Made by a program: the position numbers and the translations under genes. A stretch of DNA of 64,000 nucleotides from Vulcanimicrobiia bacterium (GTDB lineage: Bacteria; Vulcanimicrobiota; Vulcanimicrobiia; Vulcanimicrobiales; Vulcanimicrobiaceae), in NCBI GenBank assembly GCA_025934645.1, contig JAICWY010000001.1, positions 36,930-100,929 on the forward strand, read 5' to 3'. Below the pieces are notes generated by a model, which searched no databases, was not told the DNA's origin, and was given only the letters and a program-made list of their open reading frames with translations. This document shows, piece after piece, positions 27,811 to 35,414 of the stretch (its first letter is position 1; every line of letters begins with the position of its first letter).

Positions 27811-28593
27811 ATGAGGCCGCTTGCGCGTTTCGATTTCTCGCTGCTCGTGCTGCTGCTCGTCCTCGGGCTTTTCGGCGGCGCGATCGTGGAAATGGCGCGC
27901 GCGTACCCTGACGCGGGACGCGGCCTCATCATCTATGCGAGCGCCCAAAAGGACCTGTTCATCGACGCAGGGTTGGTGAGCGAATCCTATCACGTGCGCG
28001 CTCCCGCCTCGCTCGTGCAGCGTCTGCGGGCGCAGACTGTTATCGTCGGTACGCGCACTTCCGAACACACCGCGTATATGGGCGCGGGCGTGATCGTAGC
28101 GGCAAAACACGGCATGCTGACGATTCTCACGGCAAAACACATCGTCGCGCACAAAGGCCCGCATTTCGTGGTCTTCGCGAATCACGAAGGCCGCGCGGCG
28201 GCGCGCATCGTGCCTTCGCGCACGGCCGATTTGGCACTGGTGTACGTCCACGCGATTCCCGGACTCTTCTACCGCATTGCGCACCTCGGGAAAATCGGAT
28301 TCATCAGCGGGCAGCGTTTCGTCGTCATCGGACATCCCGGCGCGAGGGACTGGCTCGCCTCGCCGGGGGTCGCCGAGCACCACTTGCGTCAGACGCTGCT
28401 GTTTTGTCCGAGCTGCGATCGCGGCGACTCCGGCGCCGGCGCATTCGATACCGGCGGAACGCTGCGCGGAATCGTGGTCACGAAAGCGGTGATCTCCGCA
28501 CCGGACGCGCGCAGCTGGCAGCCCGTTACTCTCACGGCATTTGAAATAGAACGTCCGGAAACGATTCGCGCGTTCTTGCAGCGAAACCGGTAA
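27811..28593 (+). CDS. Membrane-anchored trypsin-like serine protease
   Basis: 260 residues starting immediately after the ETF-QO stop. One N-terminal membrane helix (residues 9-28), then a chymotrypsin-fold domain with a plausible triad: His in LTAKHIV (about 110), Asp in RTADLALVYV (about 134) and Ser in CDRGDSGAGAF (about 205). Cys residues flanking the Ser loop (CPSC) could form a disulphide. Probably faces the periplasm. Physiological target unknown. Confidence 0.72.
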   Translation: MRPLARFDFSLLVLLLVLGLFGGAIVEMARAYPDAGRGLIIYASAQKDLFIDAGLVSESYHVRAPASLVQRLRAQTVIVGTRTSEHTAYMGAGVIVAAKHGMLTILTAKHIVAHKGPHFVVFANHEGRAAARIVPSRTADLALVYVHAIPGLFYRIAHLGKIGFISGQRFVVIGHPGARDWLASPGVAEHHLRQTLLFCPSCDRGDSGAGAFDTGGTLRGIVVTKAVISAPDARSWQPVTLTAFEIERPETIRAFLQRNR

Positions 28594-28596
28594 CGC

Positions 28597-29712
28597 ATGG
28601 CGGATGTAGCGATTGCCGGCGGCGGCATCATCGGACTCTCGATCGCATTCGAACTCGCATCGCGCGGCGCATCGGTCCGGGTGTACGACAGCGCCGAACC
28701 TGCGCGCGCCGCCTCATGGGCCGCGGCCGGCATGCTGGCGCCGTTGACCGAACGCCTCGCCGACGATGCGATGCAAGCGCTTTGCGAGGCGTCGCTGCGC
28801 CGTTATCCGGCGTTCGCCTCCGCGATTGCGAACGCAGGCGGCGTCGATCCTTACCTCTCGCTCGACGGCATTCTACACACCGCGTATGACGACGCGTCGC
28901 TCGAACGTTTGGCGGCGCGCGGAGCAGCATTAGAAGCCGCCGGTCATCGCGCTACGCTGTTGGAGCGCGCGGAAACGCTGCTCGCCGAGCCCGCGCTCGG
29001 AAAACACGTGCGCGGCGCGTTGCTGGTGGAAGGCGAAGGGCAAATCGACAACCGCCGGCTGGGACGCGCGCTCGCGGCGGCGTGCCGGGCACGCGGTGTG
29101 CGCATACACACCGGCATCGAGCATTTGCGCATCGAGTGCGACGCGCGTCGAGTGCTGGGCGTGCGCAGTAGCGCGGGCTACGATCCGGCGGGCGCGATCG
29201 TCAATGCGGCCGGCGCATGGGCCGCGCAGTTGGAAGGCGTCCCGCAAAATTGCGTGCCCACGGTTCGTCCGGTCAAAGGGCAAATGCTCGCCATCGAAAT
29301 TCCGAAGGGCTTCATGCGTCACACCATTTGGGTTCCCGGCGGATATCTGGTGCCGCGGCGCGACGGACGGTTGCTCGTCGGAGCGACGGTGGAAGAAGCC
29401 GGTTACGACGCGCGCGTTACGTCGGGCGGCATCGCGTCTTTGCTGCGCGCGGCGCTGGATGCGGCGCCTGCGCTCAGCGCTTTCTCGGTGAGCGAGACGT
29501 GGGCGGGTTTGCGGCCCGGCACGCCCGACGAACGCCCATATGTTTGCGCCACGCCCTTGCACGGCTATTACCTTGCGGCCGGACACTACCGCAACGGAAT
29601 TCTGCTCGCGCCGGAGACCGCGACTTTGGTCGCCGGCATGGTCGAAGGCGCGGCAGCCGGACCGCCCTCGTTTACGCTCGAGCGCTTCAGCACGAAAGCG
29701 CGCTCCGCGTAG
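28597..29712 (+). CDS. thiO: Glycine oxidase ThiO
   Basis: 371-residue FAD-dependent D-amino acid oxidase family protein supplying dehydroglycine for thiazole synthesis. N-terminal IAGGGIIGLSIAFELASRG, then AASWAAAGMLAPL, ILVEGEGQIDNRRL-type segment, VRPVKGQMLAIE, and the C-terminal AGHYRNGILLAPETA with the FAD-contacting region. Begins 3 bp after the protease stop and is followed by thiS and thiG. Confidence 0.9.
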   Translation: MADVAIAGGGIIGLSIAFELASRGASVRVYDSAEPARAASWAAAGMLAPLTERLADDAMQALCEASLRRYPAFASAIANAGGVDPYLSLDGILHTAYDDASLERLAARGAALEAAGHRATLLERAETLLAEPALGKHVRGALLVEGEGQIDNRRLGRALAAACRARGVRIHTGIEHLRIECDARRVLGVRSSAGYDPAGAIVNAAGAWAAQLEGVPQNCVPTVRPVKGQMLAIEIPKGFMRHTIWVPGGYLVPRRDGRLLVGATVEEAGYDARVTSGGIASLLRAALDAAPALSAFSVSETWAGLRPGTPDERPYVCATPLHGYYLAAGHYRNGILLAPETATLVAGMVEGAAAGPPSFTLERFSTKARSA

Positions 29713-29725
29713 CGAAGATCGCGGC

Positions 29726-29926
29726 GTGAAGGCTTCCATCAACGGCGAGGAGCACCAGCTTCCCGACGGATTAACCGTCGCCGGCTTGCTCGAACATCTG
29801 CAAAGGCCCACGCGCGGCATCGCGGTTGCGAAAAACGATCGCGTGGTGCAGCGCGCGCAGTTCGACCGTGAATTCGTCGCCGATGGGGATCGCATCGAGA
29901 TCATTCAAGCCGTCGCCGGCGGGTAA
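29726..29926 (+). CDS. thiS: Sulfur carrier protein ThiS
   Basis: 66-residue ubiquitin-like sulfur carrier. Starts at GTG (KASINGEEHQLPDG) and ends in AVAGG, the Gly-Gly tail that becomes a thiocarboxylate donating sulfur to the thiazole. Located between thiO and thiG. No thiF adenylyltransferase lies in the window. Confidence 0.93.
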   Translation: MKASINGEEHQLPDGLTVAGLLEHLQRPTRGIAVAKNDRVVQRAQFDREFVADGDRIEIIQAVAGG

Positions 29927-29943
29927 AGACTGGACTGTAAGGT

Positions 29944-30729
29944 ATGAACGACGTTCTCAAAATCGGTAAATACGAATTTTCATCGCGCCTCATCGTCGGG
30001 ACGGGAAAGTATCCCTCGCTCGAAGTGATGCAGGCCGCGCACGAAGCCAGCGGCACCAAAATGGTGACGGTGGCGATCCGGCGCATCGGCCTGGACGACA
30101 AGAGCGGTAAAACGATGCTCGACTATCTGGACCGCGAGAAATACACGATTCTGCCGAACACGGCCGGCTGCTACTCCGCCAAAGAGGCGATCCTCACCGC
30201 GCAGCTCGCGCGGGAGCTGCTGGAAACCGATCTCATCAAGTTAGAGGTAATCGGCGATCCGCAAACGCTCTATCCCGATACGCGCGAAACGCTCGCCGCT
30301 GCGGCGCAGCTCGTAAAAGATGGGTTCACGGTGCTGCCGTACGTGCTGGACGATCCCATCGCGTGCAAGCAACTCGAAGAAGAAGGCTGCGCGGCCGTTA
30401 TGCCGCTCGCGGCGCCGATCGGCAGCGGCCTGGGCGTGTGCAATCCGTACTCAATCCGGATCATCAAAGAGCGCGCGAACGTCCCGGTGATCGTAGACGC
30501 GGGCGTGGGGACCGCCAGCGATGCGGCCGTAGCGATGGAACTCGGCGTCGACGCGATTCTTATGAACACCGGCATCGCCGCGGCTAGAGAGCCCGTGCAA
30601 ATGGCGCAAGCCATGAAGCATGCGGTGATTGCCGGGCGCCTCGCATATCTCTCCGGGCGCATGGAAAAGCGGCTTTATGCCAACGCGTCCAGCCCCATGT
30701 CCAACCTCATTGCTATTGAAAAACCGTAA
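29944..30729 (+). CDS. thiG: Thiazole synthase ThiG
   Basis: 261-residue TIM barrel forming the thiamine thiazole from DXP, dehydroglycine and ThiS thiocarboxylate. Opening motif [12 protein letters not shown], Schiff-base Lys in [10 protein letters not shown], and phosphate-binding segments [13 protein letters not shown] and [13 protein letters not shown]. Length and motifs are complete. Followed with no gap by the rhodanese gene. Confidence 0.95.
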   Translation: MNDVLKIGKYEFSSRLIVGTGKYPSLEVMQAAHEASGTKMVTVAIRRIGLDDKSGKTMLDYLDREKYTILPNTAGCYSAKEAILTAQLARELLETDLIKLEVIGDPQTLYPDTRETLAAAAQLVKDGFTVLPYVLDDPIACKQLEEEGCAAVMPLAAPIGSGLGVCNPYSIRIIKERANVPVIVDAGVGTASDAAVAMELGVDAILMNTGIAAAREPVQMAQAMKHAVIAGRLAYLSGRMEKRLYANASSPMSNLIAIEKP

Positions 30730-31047
30730 ATGAAGCGGATGACCGTCGAAGATCTGCACGCGCTCCAAACATCGGGCCGGCCATTCGTTCTGCTCGACGT
30801 GCGCGAGTCTTCCGAATTAACGATGGCGGCTCTTCCGGGAGCCGTGCACATTCCCATGCGTTCGGTTCCGGCGCGAATCGGAGAACTCGATCCGGGCGCC
30901 GAGATAGCGGTGATGTGCCATCACGGCGGACGCAGCGAACAAGTCGCGCACTTCTTGCACGCGCGGGGTTTCTCCAACGTGCACAACGTCGAGGGCGGTA
31001 TCGACGCCTACGCGTTGCGCGTCGATCCGAAAGTCCGGCGCTACTAA
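30730..31047 (+). CDS. Rhodanese-domain sulfurtransferase
   Basis: 105-residue single rhodanese domain. LLDVRESSE, IPMRSVPARIGEL, catalytic loop CHHGGRSEQVA with the active Cys, and NVEGGIDAYA. It follows thiG directly, so it may deliver persulfide sulfur for ThiS thiocarboxylation, or pair with a distant ThiF/MoeB. Overlaps the convergent methyltransferase by 4 bp. Confidence 0.88.
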   Translation: MKRMTVEDLHALQTSGRPFVLLDVRESSELTMAALPGAVHIPMRSVPARIGELDPGAEIAVMCHHGGRSEQVAHFLHARGFSNVHNVEGGIDAYALRVDPKVRRY

Positions 31048-31628
31048 CCGGCGCGTTTGTGCAGCTGCGCGAACCAGTGCACCGTTCCAACCGGCACCCG
31101 CGCGTGCGCCCACCCTCCGACGATCGCATCGGCATTCAGTTCCTCGAGGGCGTCGATCGCAAAGCAAGGTTCGAGCGCGCGCCGTAACGCGGCTTCGCCG
31201 AAGAAGACGTGCGGCACGCCGGCCTCTTCGCCCTCAAACGCAGCGTAGGTATCCTCGTCAATACGCCGCCCGTGCCCGAAGCGCGCATCGCGCGTTGACG
31301 CGAACGTGAAGTACGCCGGAGCATCATCGCATAAAGCGGCGGCGGTTTCGCGCAACAGGTCTTGCACCTCGTGCGGTGTCCCGTGCAGCAAGCCATGCGT
31401 GCTCAGCGCGGCCTCGAACGTTTCCGAAAGCCTCAGCGGCGCGCTCAGCGCGTCGTCGGCAATCGCGGTTACATGAAACCCCGCTGCGCGCAGCGCAGCC
31501 GTATTCCGGCCGCTTCCGCTGCCGAGTTCGAGCACGCGCATGCCTGACGATCCGGCGCGCTCGATCAGGCGCAGCGCGAGCGGATGCGGGCGGCGGAGGT
31601 TGGACGGCTCCGGCGAATGGCTGCTCAT
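31044..31628 (-). CDS. Class I SAM-dependent methyltransferase
   Basis: 194 residues. SAM motif I is MRVLELGSGSGRNTAALRA near residue 33 and an acidic loop follows (ALSTHGLLHGTPHEV). The rest fits a short methyltransferase-11/12-type fold; substrate unknown. ATG at 31628 lies in a CATG that also holds the ATG of the divergent channel gene at 31627, so the two start codons overlap. A second in-frame ATG lies about nine codons upstream. Confidence 0.78.
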   Translation of the reverse strand: MSSHSPEPSNLRRPHPLALRLIERAGSSGMRVLELGSGSGRNTAALRAAGFHVTAIADDALSAPLRLSETFEAALSTHGLLHGTPHEVQDLLRETAAALCDDAPAYFTFASTRDARFGHGRRIDEDTYAAFEGEEAGVPHVFFGEAALRRALEPCFAIDALEELNADAIVGGWAHARVPVGTVHWFAQLHKRAG

Positions 31629-33282
31629 GCGTTCGCTGCCTCTCATTATTGTGGTAGGCGCCAATGACCTTGCCGTACGCGTTTGCGAAGAGCTTTGCGC
31701 GACACAAGGGCATGACGTCGTCGCGGTTTGGGACGGCGCGGAGTCCGCGCCGCTCATCGTAGGCGCGGGCGCCGCATTCGCGCAGCTGCCGCCGAATACG
31801 TACGATGCGCTCGAAGCGGCCGGCGTGCGCGAAGCGGCGTGCATCATTCCGGTTTCCGAAGACGATCGCTTGAATCTGCAGGTCGCGCTCAAAGCGCGTG
31901 ATCTGAATCCGCAGATCCGCATCGTGCTGCGCCAGTTCAACCGCGCTTTGGGCCGCAAGATCGAACAAAATCTTCCCGATTGCACCGCAATCTCGCCCGC
32001 GACGCACGCCGCCGCAACATACGCCGGCGCGGCAGTGGATCCGTCGTGTTTGTACGCCGTGCAATTTCCGGGCGTAGGGGGGACGCTTCTCGGTTTTTCC
32101 GAGCGTAAAGCCGCCGCGTTCGGGCTGCACGATACGAGCGTCGCCGAAGCGGAGAGCCGCTTGGGCATCCGCATCGTTGCCGTCAACGGAGACACGGCCG
32201 TTTCCGGCGGCGCGAAAATCGCGCGCGAGGACACCGTGGTGGCGTGCGCTCCGGTACGCGCGCTGCAGCCCGCGCATTCCAGGCGCGGCAAAGGACCGCG
32301 CCGCGCGGCGCGCACACACACGTCGCTGCGAGGCGTTTTGCGTGGTGCCGCGCGGTTCGAACCCCTGGTGCTCTACACGTTTGCTGCCGGCACGATGATG
32401 TACGTCGCCGCTGCGCTGTACTTCATGGCCGCTATGCATATTTCGGCGATAGAATCGCTCTACTTCGTTGCCGCTACCATGTTCACGGTCGGGTACGGCG
32501 ATATTACTCCGTACACGCATCACGCGGCATGGCCTACGTACGCGGTTTCGATTTTTGTGATGGCGGTCGGCGTGACGGTGGGCGGCGTGTTCATCGCGAC
32601 GATTGCATCTGCGCTCAACCGCGCCCAAGAGACGGCGCTGCGCGGCCTGCGCCGTATTCGAGCCGAGGACCACGTGGTCGTGTGCGGCGCCGGAAACGTC
32701 GGAACGCGCGTAATAGAATTTCTCCTCGAAATGGAGCAGCGCGTGGTGGTCATCGAGCCGCGCCCAAGCGCACTGATCGTCGAGCACGCGCGTACGCGGC
32801 GTATCGAGTTGCTCGCATCGGACGCTACCGACGATGATACGCTGGGTTTCTGCGACTTGCGCCGCGCCCATAGTCTGGTCGCGGTAACCGACAGCGATAC
32901 GGCCAACCTGGAAGCCGCGCTCGGCGCGCTTGTGGACAATCCCGATCTTCCGGTCGTGCTGCGCATTATGGATCCGCAGTTTTCACGCTCTGTCGAACGC
33001 AATCTGAAGATCGCAAAATCGTTCTCGGCAAGCGAACTCACGGCGCCGGCGATCGCCGGTCTTGCGCGCGTCCCGTCCAGCCGCGGGCGAGTCACGTTCG
33101 CTCGCGAAACGTTCAGCATCAACGAACGGGCGGCCGAAATGACGATGCCGCGAGAGGAAGACGGCATTCCGCTCTACGTATGGCGGGAAGGGACGCTCCG
33201 GCCGATCCGGGATTTTGGCGAGGTGCGGGACGGCGACCGCGTTCTGGACATGGTGCCGCTCTCGCAATTCAAAGCGGGCTAA
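31627..33282 (+). CDS. Potassium channel protein with RCK/TrkA-N domains on both sides of the pore
   Basis: 551 residues. Residues 1-120 are a TrkA-N/RCK Rossmann domain (IIVVGANDLAVRVCEEL). About 255-345 hold two membrane helices around the selectivity filter TMFTVGYGDITP. About 365-480 are a second RCK domain (HVVVCGAGNVGTRVIEFLLEM), then a TrkA-C-like tail. The product should be a ligand-gated K+ channel in the inner membrane. ATG 31627 is the best fit; an upstream in-frame start at 31540 would add 29 residues with no domain character. Confidence 0.85.
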   Translation: MRSLPLIIVVGANDLAVRVCEELCATQGHDVVAVWDGAESAPLIVGAGAAFAQLPPNTYDALEAAGVREAACIIPVSEDDRLNLQVALKARDLNPQIRIVLRQFNRALGRKIEQNLPDCTAISPATHAAATYAGAAVDPSCLYAVQFPGVGGTLLGFSERKAAAFGLHDTSVAEAESRLGIRIVAVNGDTAVSGGAKIAREDTVVACAPVRALQPAHSRRGKGPRRAARTHTSLRGVLRGAARFEPLVLYTFAAGTMMYVAAALYFMAAMHISAIESLYFVAATMFTVGYGDITPYTHHAAWPTYAVSIFVMAVGVTVGGVFIATIASALNRAQETALRGLRRIRAEDHVVVCGAGNVGTRVIEFLLEMEQRVVVIEPRPSALIVEHARTRRIELLASDATDDDTLGFCDLRRAHSLVAVTDSDTANLEAALGALVDNPDLPVVLRIMDPQFSRSVERNLKIAKSFSASELTAPAIAGLARVPSSRGRVTFARETFSINERAAEMTMPREEDGIPLYVWREGTLRPIRDFGEVRDGDRVLDMVPLSQFKAG

Positions 33283-33295
33283 CGAAGGAGGAGAC

Positions 33296-33748
33296 GTGCT
33301 CGAAGCAGGCTCAGAGATGCCGCGCGTAACGGTAACCGGCGACGCCGGTGAAACGCTGAACACCGGCGATTTGCTCGGAAAAACGCTGGTGTTGTGGTTC
33401 TATCCGAAAGACGCAACGCCGGGTTGAACGAACGAGGCGTCGCAGTTCCGCGACGCATACGAGCGGTTTAAAAGCAAGGGCGCGGAAATCGTGGGCGTTA
33501 GCCGCGATTCCGTCAGCTCGCATCAAAAGTTCAAAGCGAAATACGGCTTGCCGTTCACACTGATTGCCGATACTGAGTCGAAGCTTTGCGATGCCTTCGG
33601 GGTGATCTCCGACAAGACGCTGTACGGAAAAGTTTTCAAAGGCATCACCCGCTCCACATTCGTCATCGATCCTTCCGGCAAGATCCGCAAGGTTTGGCCG
33701 AACGTCAAAGTCGCCGGCCACGCCGAAGAAGTGCTGGCGGCGCTGTAA
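33296..33748 (+). CDS. bcp: Thioredoxin-dependent peroxiredoxin (BCP/PrxQ type), probable selenoprotein: TGA at 33425-33427 read as Sec44
   Basis: 150 residues if the in-frame TGA is read through. The peroxidatic motif reads DATPG-(TGA)-TNEASQFRD, so TGA sits exactly where BCP/PrxQ proteins have the active Cys; the reading frame and homology continue unbroken to GHAEEVLAAL. The usual resolving Cys five residues later is Ser49; Cys98 (SKLCDAFG) is the only other candidate. GTG start at 33296 has a strong AAGGAGGAG site about 4-10 nt upstream, 13 bp after the channel gene. A 7-bp stem-loop follows the TGA. Would reduce peroxides. Confidence 0.9.
33437..33456 (+). promoter_or_regulatory. Candidate bacterial SECIS stem-loop downstream of in-frame TGA
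   Basis: Perfect 7-bp stem GCGTCGC / GCGACGC enclosing the 6-nt loop AGTTCC. The apical loop begins 16 nt after the TGA (33425-33427), and a G is the second loop base. Both agree with the described bacterial SECIS pattern for SelB-dependent selenocysteine insertion. The stem lies inside the coding frame and codes EASQFRDA. Confidence 0.75.
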
Positions 33749-33760
33749 AAGCGCCGCCAG
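33734..33760. terminator. 11-bp hairpin between convergent prx and cupredoxin genes
   Basis: CTGGCGGCGCT, loop GTAAA, AGCGCCGCCAG form a perfect 11-bp stem whose loop contains most of the peroxiredoxin stop codon. It lies between two convergent genes, as expected of a bidirectional terminator, but has no T-run on either side, so it could instead stabilise 3' ends. Confidence 0.5.
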
Positions 33761-33767
33761 ATCTCCA

Positions 33768-34787
33768 CTACTTCACGATAACCGTGCCTTCCATGTGCTC
33801 TTCGTCGTGGAAGAGGCACTCGTACGCGTACGTACCCGGCTTGGTAAACGTCAGATGGAACTCGTCACCGGAGTTCAAGACGCCGGAGTTGACGATCTCG
33901 CTGCCGTCGTACGTCGTTCCGCCGGTCGGCGGCGAGAACGGGTTTCCGTAAGCGGGCGGCAGCGGTTGACCCGCAACCGGGAACGTGACGGTGTGCGGTT
34001 CGTTGTTCGAGAGATTGCGCCACGTGATCGTCGTTCCGGCCCGGACAGTGATAGTCGTGGAATTGAGCCGGTCGCGATCCAAGAACGATAGGACGGTGGC
34101 CTTCGAAGGCTCTCCGTCGCTTTGAGCCGGCCCCGACGTGCCGGCCGCGATAGTGGTACCGCTGTCGATGGGGAGACGCAAAACGGCCGCTTGCGCTTCG
34201 CCGAGCAACGTGAGTTCTTGCAGGTGACCCGTCACGTCGTATGCGGTCTGCGAGGCCGGATACGGCGTGCCGCGAGGCTGCACCACGACCACGCCGCTCA
34301 TTTCGGGCGCGTGCAACACGCAGAAATAGGCGTATGTGCCGGCCTTCGTAAATGTCAGAGTGAATTGCTGTCCGGGCTGCATGAAGCCGGAACTCACAAA
34401 GGTGCTCCCGTCGAACGACGTGCCGCCTTGCGGCGCGGTCGGGTTCGCCGGCGGACTCGAATAAGGACCCAGGAAAGTCACCGTGTGGGGCTCGCCCTGG
34501 CTGGTCCATGTAATGCTGTCGCCTTCGTCGACCGTGATTTTGCCGGGGAGGAACGCCAGCGCCTGAAGAGACCCGTCATGTGCGGCGCCGCCGGATTGCA
34601 TCTGCCAATGCACGGGACCCGCGGAGTCCGGCGGCAGTCCCAGCGACTGCTGCGCTTGGCCGCCGCTAGCGGCCGGTTGTGAAGAAATGGGCGGGCGGCT
34701 TCCGCCGCCCGAACAAGCCGCAAGACCGGCGGCAAGCAACGCTGCCGTAACGGTAAGAATCCCACGGCGGTAGTGAAAGAGCCGCAT
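33768..34787 (-). CDS. Lipoprotein with two cupredoxin (plastocyanin-like) domains
   Basis: 339 residues. Lipobox LAAC after a hydrophobic signal anchors it to a membrane. Two repeats each carry a full type-1 copper ligand set: His in GEPHTVTF then Cys-His-Met in YFCVLHAPEM (domain 1); His in NEPHTVTF then ECLFHDEEHM (domain 2). Shared phrases PTGGTTYDGS/PQGGTSFDGS show they arose by duplication. Probably a periplasmic electron carrier or copper-binding protein. Monocistronic and convergent to the peroxiredoxin. Confidence 0.86.
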   Translation of the reverse strand: MRLFHYRRGILTVTAALLAAGLAACSGGGSRPPISSQPAASGGQAQQSLGLPPDSAGPVHWQMQSGGAAHDGSLQALAFLPGKITVDEGDSITWTSQGEPHTVTFLGPYSSPPANPTAPQGGTSFDGSTFVSSGFMQPGQQFTLTFTKAGTYAYFCVLHAPEMSGVVVVQPRGTPYPASQTAYDVTGHLQELTLLGEAQAAVLRLPIDSGTTIAAGTSGPAQSDGEPSKATVLSFLDRDRLNSTTITVRAGTTITWRNLSNNEPHTVTFPVAGQPLPPAYGNPFSPPTGGTTYDGSEIVNSGVLNSGDEFHLTFTKPGTYAYECLFHDEEHMEGTVIVK

Positions 34788-34856
34788 GTTCGTTCTCCAA
34801 TAGAAGGTTATGCGGCGATACTAGCCGTGGGGCGTCTATAAACCGTCTAGAGGCGT

Positions 34857-35414
34857 TTAATTATCCGTCTGCGCGCGCCCGCGGGGCAGTGAGAATTGGA
34901 TCAGCGATCGCACCGGCGCAAGTCCGCGGCTGATAACCGCGCAGCACGTCACGCGAAGATTCAATTCTTCCAAGCGCGCTTTTGCAGCGAGCAGCTCGCG
35001 CCCGCCGCTTACGATGTCCTCAATCAGCAGCACGCGCTGGCCGGGGTCGTACTGGCCCTCGACGTACTCGTTTGGAAACGCGCCGTAGCCCTTCGGCTCT
35101 TTGCGCACCGCGAGCAGCGGAATATTGCACATCTGCGAGACCGTCGTGGCAAGCACAACGCCGCCGAGTTCGGTGCCCGCGATAAGCTCCGGATGCGTTT
35201 CCGAGACGATCGGCACGAACATGCGCGCGATACGGCGCAGAATTTGCGGATCGGAGAAGAGGCGGAACTTGTCGATGTAGTAGTCGCTGCGCGCGCCGCC
35301 CGAGAGTTGATAATCTCCACGCGTAAGCGCGCGCTCGACGATGACCTTGCGCAGCCACGTGATCTCGGGAATGCGGCCGATCGGATCGGAAGGTCCTAAA
35401 TACTCCATTGCCAC
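34857..35414 (-). CDS. pyrE: Orotate phosphoribosyltransferase
   Basis: 185-residue type-I PRTase making OMP from orotate and PRPP. PRPP-binding motif RVLLIEDIVSGG (residues about 125-137), orotate/flexible region LAVRKEPKGYG, and SGGARSDYYIDKF near the N-terminus. The start overlaps the 3' end of the peptide-binding lipoprotein gene by 19 bp; an in-frame ATG two codons later (35408) is an alternative. No other pyrimidine genes nearby. Confidence 0.88.
   Translation of the reverse strand: MAMEYLGPSDPIGRIPEITWLRKVIVERALTRGDYQLSGGARSDYYIDKFRLFSDPQILRRIARMFVPIVSETHPELIAGTELGGVVLATTVSQMCNIPLLAVRKEPKGYGAFPNEYVEGQYDPGQRVLLIEDIVSGGRELLAAKARLEELNLRVTCCAVISRGLAPVRSLIQFSLPRGRAQTDN

Noticed and set aside
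28594..29943. TPP riboswitch upstream of the thi genes
   Set aside because: Only 3 bp precede thiO and the other gaps are 13-17 bp; no thi-box sequence seen.
33215..33427. Truncated peroxiredoxin fragment ending at TGA plus a separate downstream ORF at 33491
   Set aside because: The TGA replaces the active Cys codon and homology continues in frame, with a SECIS-like stem; a selenoprotein is more likely than a pseudogene.
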